Both the position numbers and the translations under genes were made by a program. A stretch of 64,000 bases of DNA, taken from contig CAVXGU010000002.1 of the NCBI GenBank assembly GCA_963761615.1, forward strand, positions 1 to 64,000, read 5' to 3'. The stretch comes from CAVXGU01 sp963761615 (lineage in GTDB: Bacteria; Acidobacteriota; Vicinamibacteria; Vicinamibacterales; CAVVIG01). The notes under the pieces were generated by a model that was given only the letters and a program-made list of their open reading frames with translations, searched no databases and was not told the DNA's origin. This document shows, piece after piece, positions 26,663-35,184 of the stretch (position 1 is its first letter; each line of letters starts with the position of its first letter).

Positions 26663-28033
26663 CTACCAGAACGTCTCGGGGTGGATGATGACGGGCTCGC
26701 CCAGATCGAGACGCGCCAGTCCGGCGTCGATGCGCGCCCGGTCGCCGACGACGAGCACGCTGAGGCGCGCGGGGTCGACATGGCGGACGAACGCGTCCGT
26801 GGCGGCGTCGGCCGTGACCGCCTCGACCCTCGGGACGAAGGTCGAGTAGTCATCGTCGGGCAGATCGTAGAGCGCGATCTGGCTGACGGCGCGGGCGATC
26901 TGCGACGGCGTCTCGAAGTTCCGGGCCCAGCCGAGCGTGAGCGCCGCGACGGCGAGCTCGAGCTCTCCCGCGGTGATCGGACGGCTCCCGCGGATTGCGG
27001 CGATCTCGCCGAGCGAGGCCTCGACGGCGGCGGCGGTGCTCGGCGTGTCCACGCTCGTGGTGAGCGAGAAGGGGCCGCGGCGGCGGCGGAAGTCGAACCA
27101 CGTGTACGCGCCGTAGGTGAAGCCTTTCTCCTCGCGCAGGAGGAGGTTCACGCGGCTCACGAACTGACCGCCGAGCACCGTGTTCGCGGTGAGCAGCGCG
27201 TGATAGTCGGGGGTGATCCGCCGTGCGGCCACCTGACCGATCCGGAGCTCGGACTGCGGGGCGCCGGGACGGTCCACCACCGCCAGCCTCGGCCCGCCCG
27301 GCAGATCGTCGGCCGCCGCCACCGGCGCGGGCACATCGTCCGGGTCGCGCCAGGCGCCGAAGGCGTCGACGGCGTGCGCGCGCATCTCGGCGTGCGTGCA
27401 GTCGCCCACGGCGATCAGGATGGCCGCGCCCGGTCGGATCCGGTCGCGATGGAAGGCGCGCACCTGGTCGAGGGTCGCCGCCTCGAGCGCCGCCGAGCTG
27501 CCGATGGACAGGTGACCGTACGGATGGCCGCCGTAAAGGATCTGCAGGAAGGCCCGCTCGGCCACCGCGCGCGGCAGGTCGCGCAGCTGCACGAGGCGGT
27601 GCCGCCGCAGCTGGCGGACGCGCTCGAAGTCGTTCGCGCGCATCGCCGGGCGGACAATCATGTCGGCGAGCACGCCGAGGGCGGGTCCGGTGAAACGCGA
27701 GAGCACCTCCACGCCGAACGTCAGGGCATCGGACCCGATGTCCGCGTCGAGCTCTGTGCCCAGATCCGCGAGGCCCTCGTGCATCTGGATGGCCGACCGA
27801 TCGCCGCTGCCCTCGTCCAGCATGTCGGCGGTGAACGCCGCGAGTCCGTCGCCGCCCGGGGGGTCATCGGCGGACCCGCACCGGACGAGCAGCACGACCG
27901 TCACCATCGGCAGCGCCCGCTGCGCGACCGTCCAGACGCGCAGCCCGTTGGGCAGCGTCGACTTCTCGATGGCGGGGAGCGCGAAGGGAGGGTTCGGACG
28001 CGCCGCGGGGAGGCGCGAGCGGTCGACGCTCAC
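26663..28033 (-). CDS. M16 peptidase, non-catalytic partner subunit
   Basis: This 456-residue M16-fold protein lacks the zinc-binding HxxEH: the corresponding place reads GLAAFTADMLDEGS. Its C-terminal half keeps the R/Y substrate-binding pair region (LLREEKGFTYGAYTWFD). In bacterial M16B peptidases such subunits pair with an active HxxEH subunit, which here is the gene directly upstream and overlapping by 4 bp. Together they likely form a heterodimeric oligopeptidase. Confidence 0.88.
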   Translation of the reverse strand: MSVDRSRLPAARPNPPFALPAIEKSTLPNGLRVWTVAQRALPMVTVVLLVRCGSADDPPGGDGLAAFTADMLDEGSGDRSAIQMHEGLADLGTELDADIGSDALTFGVEVLSRFTGPALGVLADMIVRPAMRANDFERVRQLRRHRLVQLRDLPRAVAERAFLQILYGGHPYGHLSIGSSAALEAATLDQVRAFHRDRIRPGAAILIAVGDCTHAEMRAHAVDAFGAWRDPDDVPAPVAAADDLPGGPRLAVVDRPGAPQSELRIGQVAARRITPDYHALLTANTVLGGQFVSRVNLLLREEKGFTYGAYTWFDFRRRRGPFSLTTSVDTPSTAAAVEASLGEIAAIRGSRPITAGELELAVAALTLGWARNFETPSQIARAVSQIALYDLPDDDYSTFVPRVEAVTADAATDAFVRHVDPARLSVLVVGDRARIDAGLARLDLGEPVIIHPETFW

Positions 28034-29334
28034 GCGACCTCCGCCGGCGTCGAGTCGGCCACGGCGAGATCCAGCCGGCCCCGCGGCACGACGCTCACCG
28101 TGACGCGCCGGTCCGGCCCGAGGTGCCGCGCCACGGCCGCGCGGAGGGACGCGATCGACGCATCGCGATAGCGCGCCAGGTCGCGCTCGAAGTAGCCGGG
28201 GTCGTGGAGGAAGACGTTGTACCCGTTCAGCTGATCGGACTTGCCGCCGAAGCCGCCGACCGTCTCGAGGCGCCGGACGAAGTGCGACTCGGCCTGCACG
28301 CGGCCGCGCGCGAGCTCGGGCGCGGTCGGCCCGGCGTCCGCCACCCGCGCGACCTCGTCCAGGATCACGGCCTCCAGCTCGCCCAGGCCGCGCCCGGGCG
28401 CCGCGGTGGCGACGATCAGGAACGATCCCGTCATCTCCCGCCCGCTCTGGGTCGCGGACACGTCGGTGGCGACGCGGGACTCGAAGACGAGCCGCCGGTA
28501 GAGCCGCGACGTCTTGCCGTTGGCCAGCACGTCGGCGGCGAGATCGAGCTCGGCGTCATCGGGGGCGAAGAGCGCCGGCGACGGCCACGCCACGTAGACG
28601 CGCGGCAGCTCGATGCGATCCTCGAGGACCAGACGGGCGACGCCGGCGACGGACGGCTGCGGGGGCACCGGCTCGACGGGCCGGCCCGCCGGGATGTCCT
28701 CGAAGTACCGGCGCACGAGATCCAGCGCGGCGGCGGGGTCGATGTCGCCGGCCACGACGAGCGAGGCGTTGGCCGGATGGTAGTAGCGCTCGAAGAACGC
28801 CCGCACATCGTCGAGCCGCGCGGCGTGCAGGTCCTCGATCCGGCCGATCGTGGGCCAGTGGTAGGGATGATCGCCCGGGAAGAGGGCGGCGTTCACCGCC
28901 ATCGACGCCAGGCCGTACGGACGGTTCTCGTACGACTGCCGCCGCTCGTTGAGCACGACGTCGCGCTGGTTGGCGAACTTCGCCTCGGTGAGCGCCGGCA
29001 GAAGGAATCCCATGCGGTCCGATTCCATCCACAGCGCGAGCTCCAGCGCGCCGGCCGGCACGACTTCCCAGTAGTTGGTGCGATCGGCGTTGGTGGACCC
29101 GTTGACGAGGCCGCCGGCGCCCTGCAGCGGCTCGAAGTACCCGCGGTCGTGGTGCTGCGATCCCTCGAACATCAGGTGCTCGAACAGGTGCGCGAACCCC
29201 GTCGAGCCGGGCGTCTCGTTCTTCGATCCGACGTGGTACCAGACGTTGACGGCGGCGATCGGACAGTCGTGATCCTCGTGCAGGACCACGTCGAGCCCGT
29301 TGGCGAGGGTCTGGCGGGTGAACGGAATCTCCAC
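28030..29334 (-). CDS. M16 zinc peptidase, catalytic subunit
   Basis: This 434-residue protein carries the inverted zinc motif HLFEH in the expected context (GSTGFAHLFEHLMFEGSQ) and the downstream Glu ligand near NERRQSYENRPYG. No signal peptide is present from the GTG start at 29334, so a cytoplasmic oligopeptidase is likely unless the start is wrong. It sits 8 bp after mrp and is coupled to the non-catalytic partner by a 4-bp overlap. Confidence 0.92.
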   Translation of the reverse strand: MEIPFTRQTLANGLDVVLHEDHDCPIAAVNVWYHVGSKNETPGSTGFAHLFEHLMFEGSQHHDRGYFEPLQGAGGLVNGSTNADRTNYWEVVPAGALELALWMESDRMGFLLPALTEAKFANQRDVVLNERRQSYENRPYGLASMAVNAALFPGDHPYHWPTIGRIEDLHAARLDDVRAFFERYYHPANASLVVAGDIDPAAALDLVRRYFEDIPAGRPVEPVPPQPSVAGVARLVLEDRIELPRVYVAWPSPALFAPDDAELDLAADVLANGKTSRLYRRLVFESRVATDVSATQSGREMTGSFLIVATAAPGRGLGELEAVILDEVARVADAGPTAPELARGRVQAESHFVRRLETVGGFGGKSDQLNGYNVFLHDPGYFERDLARYRDASIASLRAAVARHLGPDRRVTVSVVPRGRLDLAVADSTPAEVA

Positions 29335-29342
29335 GCCGCGTC

Positions 29343-30422
29343 TTACTTCACGATCGTGAGGGGAATCGTGGGCCGGTTGTAGCTGGCAATGGACACCTGC
29401 GCCGCGGCCCGCTCGGCGGCCGAGATGAACGCGAGGCTCGCGGGCGCCTGCGGCTCGCCGACGACCAGAGGGACGCCGGTGTCGCTGCCCTCTCGGATCG
29501 GCTGGTAGATGGGAATGCGACCGAGGAACGGCACGCCGAGCTCGGTCGCGAGCCGTTCGCCGCCGCCGCTCCCGAAGATGTCGGCTTCGTGTGCGCACTG
29601 CGGGCACACGTAGTAGCTCATGTTCTCGATGATGCCGAGCGTCGGGATGTTCAGCTTCTTGTACATCGCCACCGCGCGGCGCGTGTCGGCGAGGGAGACC
29701 TGCTGCGGCGTCGTGACGACGATCGCGCCGGCCACGGGCACCGTCTGGCTGAGGCTGAGCGCGACGTCGCCGGTCCCGGGGGGCATGTCGACGACGAGGT
29801 AGTCGAGGTCCAGCCAGCGCACGTCGCGGAAGAACTGCTGGATCGCGCCGTGCAGCATCGGGCCGCGCCAGATGATCGGCGCATCGTCCTGGGTCAGGAA
29901 GCCCATCGAGATGACCTGCAGGCCGTACTTGTCGCCCGGCACGATCTTCTGGCCGTCGGTCAGGAGCTGCTGCTTCATCCCGAGCATGATCGGCACGTTC
30001 GGACCGTAGATGTCGCCGTCGACGATGCCGACGCGGCTGCCGCAGCGGGCGAGCGCGAGCGCGAGATTCACCGCCACGGTCGTCTTGCCGACGCCGCCCT
30101 TGCCCGCGCCGACGGCGATCACGTTCTTCACGCCGGGCAGCGACTGCCGCGGGCCGTCGGCGCCGACCGCCTCGCGCACCTTCGCGGTCATCGACACGGC
30201 CACGTCGGCGACGCCGCCGAGCGCCATCACCGCCGCGCGCGCCTGGTCGCGCATCTGATCCTTCACCGGACACGCCGGCGTCGTCAGCTCGATCGTGAAC
30301 GACACGCGGTCGTCGGCGATGTGCAGGTCCTTGACGAACCCGAGACTCACGATGTCGCGATTCAGGTCGGGATCGCGAACGACCTTGAGGGCGTCGAGGA
30401 CGGCGGCGGAATCGAGGGACAT
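29343..30422 (-). CDS. mrp: Iron-sulfur cluster carrier ATPase Mrp/ApbC
   Basis: The protein begins with an MIP18/DUF59 domain (residues about 5-80). The P-loop ATPase domain follows, with the deviant Walker A GAGKGGVGKTTVAVN, DGDIYGPNVP and VVDMPPGTGD. The CPQC pair (YYVCPQCAHEADIFG) that binds the transferred Fe-S cluster follows. Length (359) is normal. It heads the operon mrp-M16A-M16B-dehydrogenase-membrane protein. The upstream gap is full of heptamers. Confidence 0.95.
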   Translation of the reverse strand: MSLDSAAVLDALKVVRDPDLNRDIVSLGFVKDLHIADDRVSFTIELTTPACPVKDQMRDQARAAVMALGGVADVAVSMTAKVREAVGADGPRQSLPGVKNVIAVGAGKGGVGKTTVAVNLALALARCGSRVGIVDGDIYGPNVPIMLGMKQQLLTDGQKIVPGDKYGLQVISMGFLTQDDAPIIWRGPMLHGAIQQFFRDVRWLDLDYLVVDMPPGTGDVALSLSQTVPVAGAIVVTTPQQVSLADTRRAVAMYKKLNIPTLGIIENMSYYVCPQCAHEADIFGSGGGERLATELGVPFLGRIPIYQPIREGSDTGVPLVVGEPQAPASLAFISAAERAAAQVSIASYNRPTIPLTIVK

Positions 30423-30732
30423 GGTGTGAGAATACCGGTACTGGCTCTGGGCTCTGGGCTCTGGGCTCTGGGCGCTCGGCTCTCGGCTCTGGGCTCTCGG
30501 CTCTGGGCTCTGGGCTCTCGGCTCTGGGCTCTGGGCTCCAGAGCGGTTTTCGCTTCACTGTAGCGGCCGACCTTCAGGTCGGCGTCTCATTGGCGGACCT
30601 GGAGGTCCGCGGCTACACCGGCCTCGGGGCGACATCGATCTCGAAAACGCTGTGGGGCTTGCCCGCGACTCAGCAGTGTGGCGATGCCCAGAGCCCAGAG
30701 CCGAGAGCCGAGAGCCGCCCGGAGCCGAGCGC
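30423..30732. repeat. Gene-free gap: heptamer array, REPIN-like pair, heptamer array
   Basis: A long heptamer array (30443-30542) in the GGCTCTG orientation is followed by a REPIN-like pair (30557-30618: GTAGCGGCCGACCTTCAGG to GCGGCTAC) and the segment CGATCTCGAAAACGCTGT. A short inverted heptamer array (30689-30731) then runs up to the next gene's stop. No gene is present. Confidence 0.85.
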
Positions 30733-31137
30733 CTACGTGAAGAGCGCCTTCCTCCGCTCCCCCAGCAGTACCCAGAGGGCGTAGATGCCGAGGCCGGTGC
30801 CGTAGGGCAAAAGCGCGAGGTCGGCGGTTCCGAGCGTGAGGGCGGCGAGGCGCGCCCAGGCGCGCCGGCGGCCCAGCGGCACGCCGATCACGATGTGGAC
30901 TCCGCCCCAGACGATGGCGAGAACGCCGACGGTGGTGAAGAACGCGGCGACGAGGCCCGCGGCCAGCTGTCCGCCCGTCTCCCCGTCCGCGGCGATGATC
31001 GTCGCGGCGCCCAGGGCGAGGGCGAGCGTGGAGAGCCCGATGATCGTCGTGAGCGCGCCCCACACGACGAACAGCACGCCGATCAGGCGAACGTGGGTCG
31101 ACGCGCGGACGTCAGACGGTGCGGCGGAGGGCGACAC
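30733..31137 (-). CDS. Multi-pass membrane protein of unknown function
   Basis: This 134-residue protein has about four hydrophobic segments: LIGVLFVVWGALTTIIGLS, LAAGLVAAFFTTVGVLAIVW, a short IVIGVPLG region, and LLPYGTGLGIYALWVLL. It ends with ERRKALFT. No named family is recognised. The start at GTG 31137 is a choice: it overlaps the end of the DnaJ-like gene by 26 bp, and no better start with a ribosome-binding site is visible. It is probably cotranscribed with that gene. Confidence 0.6.
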   Translation of the reverse strand: MSPSAAPSDVRASTHVRLIGVLFVVWGALTTIIGLSTLALALGAATIIAADGETGGQLAAGLVAAFFTTVGVLAIVWGGVHIVIGVPLGRRRAWARLAALTLGTADLALLPYGTGLGIYALWVLLGERRKALFT

Positions 31138-31528
31138 GCGCCTCCACGTAGACAGGCCCCGACAGCGGGGAGTTGAGGCGGAACCGGATGAGCGAGCCGT
31201 CGGCGACGCCCGGGCGGACGGGCACGCGGACGCCGTGCGGCACGAGCGACACGCCGGTGCCGCTGCAGCGGCGGCACGGCTCGGTCCAGGATTCGCCGCG
31301 TCCGCCACAGGCCGGACACGGCACGCGGACGGGCACCTCGACCGGGACCATCGTGCCGCGCCAGGCGTCCTCGACCGAAATCGACACGTCGGTCGTGACG
31401 GTCTCGGGCACGTCGGCCGGATCGTCGCCGGGCCGGCCGCCGTGGAAGGATCGCCGCATCCGCTCGACGGCCAGGCCGACGGACGGAAAATCGATCGCGA
31501 TTTCGTCGACGAAGCACTCGTGAGGCAT
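31112..31528 (-). CDS. J-domain-less DnaJ-like protein (zinc finger and substrate-binding domain only)
   Basis: This 138-residue protein matches the C-terminal part of DnaJ: the strand DVSISVEDAWRGTMVPVEVP, one zinc centre made of two CxxCxGxG-type repeats (CPACGGRG and CRRCSGTG), and the following VRVPVRPGVADGSLIRFR. The J-domain needed to stimulate DnaK is absent, and so are two of the four zinc repeats. It may act as a holdase or scaffold. The ATG at 31528 gives a plausible N-terminus, MPHECFVDEIAIDFP. Confidence 0.75.
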   Translation of the reverse strand: MPHECFVDEIAIDFPSVGLAVERMRRSFHGGRPGDDPADVPETVTTDVSISVEDAWRGTMVPVEVPVRVPCPACGGRGESWTEPCRRCSGTGVSLVPHGVRVPVRPGVADGSLIRFRLNSPLSGPVYVEARVALRRTV

Positions 31529-31593
31529 CGAAAACCCGCTAACGATAGAAGCCGATCCGGTGCTTGTCAAGGCACCGGGGCGATGTTACGGTG

Positions 31594-31611
31594 TCGGTAC
31601 AGTCGTACCGA
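31594..31611 (+). promoter_or_regulatory. Perfect inverted repeat before the zinc-ribbon gene
   Basis: TCGGTAC-AGTC-GTACCGA is a perfect 7-bp inverted repeat ending two bases before the ATG at 31613. It could be an operator or a translation-masking hairpin. Confidence 0.45.
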
Positions 31612-31612
31612 T

Positions 31613-31780
31613 ATGGCCCACGTCAAGGACTGTCCGCTCTGCGGCGAAACGATGCAGATCAAGGAGCGGGACACGATCGTCTACATCCCGGGCGACCCCG
31701 GAGGCAGACCGCAGACGATCCGCGAATGGGTCTGTCCCGATTGCGACTATTTTGAGGAAGCCGAAGAAGAAGATCGGTGA
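31613..31780 (+). CDS. Small zinc-ribbon protein
   Basis: This 55-residue protein has two knuckles, CPLCGE near the N-terminus and CPDCDYF near the C-terminus, which together form a rubredoxin-like zinc ribbon. The tail is acidic (EEAEEEDR). No enzymatic domain is present, and the role is unknown. A perfect inverted repeat sits immediately upstream. It is convergent with another zinc-ribbon gene that ends 18 bp away. Confidence 0.75.
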   Translation: MAHVKDCPLCGETMQIKERDTIVYIPGDPGGRPQTIREWVCPDCDYFEEAEEEDR

Positions 31781-31798
31781 CAGCCGGCAGGCACTACA

Positions 31799-32047
31799 TC
31801 AACGCGCGCCGATCGTGAGCAGCATTTCCTTGCGGAGCGCCTCTTCGAACTCTTCGAAGTTCAACGCCGTTTCACATTCGTCGCACAGCACTTCGAGCAC
31901 TGTCGGTCGATCTTCGTCGGATACTTCCACGCGGCCGTCTTCCAGGTGCACGACGTGCATCTGCAGCGTCTTGACCTGGAAGTTACCCTCGTTGCCGCAG
32001 TTTGGACAGGTCAGCGTCACGTAGGACTCCCTCACCGGGGCGCACAC
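31799..32047 (-). CDS. Small zinc-ribbon protein with acidic helical tail
   Basis: This protein of up to 82 residues has a four-cysteine ribbon, CPNCGNEG and CDECETAL, separated by about 40 residues. Acidic helices (NFEEFEEALRKEM) end it. The function is unknown. The N-terminus is uncertain: GTG at 32047 gives MCAPVRESYVTLTCPNC, and a later start just before TLTCPNC is possible. A TAGAAT on the minus strand near 32065-32071 could be its -10. Confidence 0.7.
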   Translation of the reverse strand: MCAPVRESYVTLTCPNCGNEGNFQVKTLQMHVVHLEDGRVEVSDEDRPTVLEVLCDECETALNFEEFEEALRKEMLLTIGAR

Positions 32048-32157
32048 GAACGCCCCGCATCAGATTCTATGGGAAGGATCGTTGCTGGCGCAATGCAAAA
32101 ACCCTGCAGCCCCCCCGCGATGTCGCCTAACAGGCCGAAATCTGATAGGTTTGTGGC

Positions 32158-32340
32158 GTGACCGACACCCCTTCCACCCGCTCGTTCGAGATCCGCAGCG
32201 AGGCCCGCGGCCCCCACTGGATCGCCTGGATCGTCCGCGGGGGCGACACCACGCCCGATCGATCCGTGGTCCTCGTGGGCGAGACGCGCGAGCAGGCCGA
32301 AGCCAACGCCCGCACCTTCGCCGCGCAGACGCGATACTAG
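32158..32340 (+). CDS. Small conserved-looking protein of unknown function
   Basis: This 60-residue protein starts with GTG. It has a two-strand pattern (SFEIRSEARGPHWIAWIVRG and SVVLVGETREQAEANARTF) ending in a helix, like small domains that sit as stand-alone proteins in Gram-negative genomes. No catalytic motif is present. The evidence is the open frame, codon usage and the lack of a competing frame. Confidence 0.5.
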   Translation: MTDTPSTRSFEIRSEARGPHWIAWIVRGGDTTPDRSVVLVGETREQAEANARTFAAQTRY

Positions 32341-32516
32341 AGGCAGACCTGAAGGTCTGCCCTACAACTGTGCTCACCTCGTCGTGTAGCGCGGGCCTTC
32401 AGGCCTGCGTCGCGGTCGACCGTGCTCACCTCGTCGTGTCGCGCAGACCTGAAGGTCTGCCCTACAACTGTGCTCACCTCGTCGTGTAGCGCGGGCCTTC
32501 AGGCCTGCGTCGCGGC
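32341..32516. repeat. Duplicated REP block at the 3' end of addA
   Basis: A block of about 115 bp occurs twice. It contains the REP palindrome GCAGACCTGAAGGTCTGC, then GTGCTCACCTCGTCGTGTAG and the REP variant CGGGCCTTCAGGCCTGCG. The second copy overlaps the end of the addA reading frame and supplies its stop codon. Confidence 0.85.
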
Positions 32517-35184
32517 CGACTTCTCGATCTGCGCGCGGATGGACGGCGGCAACACCTCGGCCAGGCTGCCGCGGCCGGCCTTCAGCGTCCCGCCCTTGAC
32601 CACCCCGGATAGATAGAGCCGGTCGCGCGCGCGCGTCAGCGCGACGTAGAGGAGCCGCTTCGTCTCTTCGCGATCGCGCGCCTGGGCGTCTTCGTCGGCC
32701 TCCGACTCGAAGTCGCCGATCGCCACCGACGCCTCGCCGTCCACGTTCTCGAGCACGCGCACCGGCGGGCGCGGCCCGCCCGTGCCGCGCCCCACGTTCA
32801 CCACGAACACGATCGGGAACTCCAGCCCCTTGGCGGCGTGGACGGTCATGAGGCTGACCGCGTGCTCCGCATCGATCACGGCGTTCGACTCGTCGCCGAG
32901 CGCGAGCTCGGCGAGGTGATCGGCGATGCGTGCGAGCGTCGCGTACCCGCGGTTCTGGATCCGCCGGATCATGGCGCCGAGCTTCTTCAGGTTCTCGCGG
33001 GCCTGGACGCGCCGCGGACCCGCGATCTCCACCGCGTAGGCCGACTGCCGGAGGACCGTGTCGAGCAGCTCCGACGGCGTCACGCGATCGACGAGGGCCA
33101 GCCAGCCCGCCATCGCGTCCCGGACCTGCGCGAGCGCCCGACGGTCCTCCGCGTCGAGCGCCCGGCGCGTCTCCTCCGGCACGTCCCCGACGAGCGCGGC
33201 GGAGAACGACGACCGCAGCGCGGTCACGGCCCGATCCGACAGGCGGACGATCCGGGACCGCAGCAGCGCGGCCGCGCGCGGCTCCGAGGCCGGGTCGGCC
33301 AGGAACCGGAGCAGCGCGACCGCGTCCTGCACTTCGTCGGCGTCGAAGAACCCCAGGCCCTTGTACACGTAGGTCGGAATGCCCTTCGCCTCGAGCGCCG
33401 CCTCGTATTCGCGATGGCTGTCGCGCGCCCGGAAGAGAACGGCGACGTCGCCGGCCCCCGCGGCGCGGGATACGCCGCTCTGTCGATCCCGCACCGTCGC
33501 CCCCGACGTCAGCAGGCGATCGACTTCCGCCGCCACGGCGCCGGCGGCCTGCTCCACGGTCGTCGCGCCGATGAATCCGACCGGCGACCCCGCGCTCGGC
33601 GCGCCCCGCCTCGTCGACGGGAAAGCGATCGGCGTCGCCGTAGCGGAAGCGGTCGGGTCTCGTCGCCGCGCCGGCCCCGCCGGCGATCTCGGCGAAGACG
33701 TCGTTCACGAACGCGAGCAGGCCGGGGGCGGCGCGAAAGCTCACCGAGATGGCCCGCCGGGGACGTCCGCCGGGCCGCAGCTCCTCCACGAAGCGTCCCG
33801 CCTCGTCCAGCAGCGTCACGTCCGCGTCCCGGAATCCGTAGATCGACTGCTTCCGGTCGCCGACGACGAAGATGGACGGCTGGATGGCGCCGTCCCCCGC
33901 GCCCAGCCCCTCGCCCCAGCTCCGCACGAGCAGCGACACGAGCTCCCACTGCGCGCGGTTGGTGTCCTGCATCTCGTCGACGAGCACGTGCTGGTAGCGC
34001 GACTCCAGTTTGAAGCGGCTGCGCGAGAACTCCTCCATCTGCCGCAGCAGGTCGAGCGCGCGGGCGAGCACCTCCGAGTAGTCGAGCACGGCGTGCTCGT
34101 CGAGCGTGCGGCGGTGCTCGGAGACGGCGATCTCGAAGAGCCGGCGCAGTCCGCGCGAGAGGACGACGTTCAGGTCGCGGCGGAAGGCGCGCAGGCACTC
34201 GGCCACGGCCGGCGCCACGGCCTCGACCGCCGTGCGGTGCCGCTTCCAGGCGTCCGCCGACCGGCACTGGTCCGCCCGGAACCCCGACCCGCCGAACCCG
34301 CGCGCGCTGCGCGGCCGCCCCTCGAGCGTCAGGTAGTACGCGCGCACGCGATCGGCGAGTGCGCGAAACGCCGCCTGCGCGTCCCGCGTGTCGAGCGCGG
34401 GCTCCCCGGCGAGCAGGCGGGACAGGTCGGCGGCGAGCATCGCGAACGGCGGGCTGCCGAGGGGGCCGTCGGCGACGAACGCGTCGAAGCCTCCCGGCGT
34501 CGCGGCCAGCGCGTCGCGCAGGCGCACGGCCGCCTGGCGGCACGCCGACGCGGCCGTCAGCCCGCGCGGGCCGGAGGCCAGGAACCGGCGGAGCACGTCG
34601 CGGGCTACGAGGCGGCGGCCGACCAGCGCCGCGAGGCCCGCACGCAGCCGGCGCTCGCCGAGCTGCACGAACACCATCGCGACGTCCTCGTCCTGCCTCG
34701 CCAGTCCGCGGCCGATCCGCAGGGCCCGGTTCAGGGACTCGTCCACGAGCCTCGGCACCTCGGTCTCGTCGGCGAGCTGGAACCCGGGATCCGCGCCGGC
34801 CTCGAGCGGGAACTCGCGGACGAGCGAGAGGCAGAAGGCGTCGATCGTCGAGATCGCGATGTCGGACAGCCGCCCGCGCAGCTCGCGCCAGCGCGCCTGG
34901 TCGAGCGCCGACAGCGCGCTGGCCTCCTTCAGCCGCGCGATGATGCGCTGGCGCATCTCGGCCGCGGCCTTGCGCGTGAACGTGATCGCCAGGATCGAGT
35001 CCGGATCGACGCCCGCGCGAAGCAGGTTGACGTAGCGGTCGACGAGCACGCGGGTCTTGCCCGTGCCGGCCGACGCCTCGAGCACGACGTTCTGGGCGGG
35101 GTCGACGGCGTGCCGGCGCGCCTCGGCATCCGGCAGCTCGGGGTCGACGTCGAGCGGGAGGCGCACCTGGCGGCTATCCGACAT
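32499..35184 (-). CDS. addA: AddA/RecB-like UvrD-type helicase, frameshifted, without nuclease domain
   Basis: This is a superfamily 1 helicase for double-strand-break processing with AddB. The motifs are Walker A EASAGTGKTR (residues 36-45), VLVDEMQDTNRAQ (motif II), GDRKQSIYGFRDADV, MTVHAAKGLEFPIVF and LLYVALTRARDRLYLSG. The frame breaks at a run of four C (33604-33607); removing one base joins the two parts. The protein ends about 40 residues after motif VI, inside a REP repeat (TQA plus stop). The C-terminal PD-(D/E)XK nuclease of classical AddA is therefore missing. It overlaps addB by 11 bp. Confidence 0.85.
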
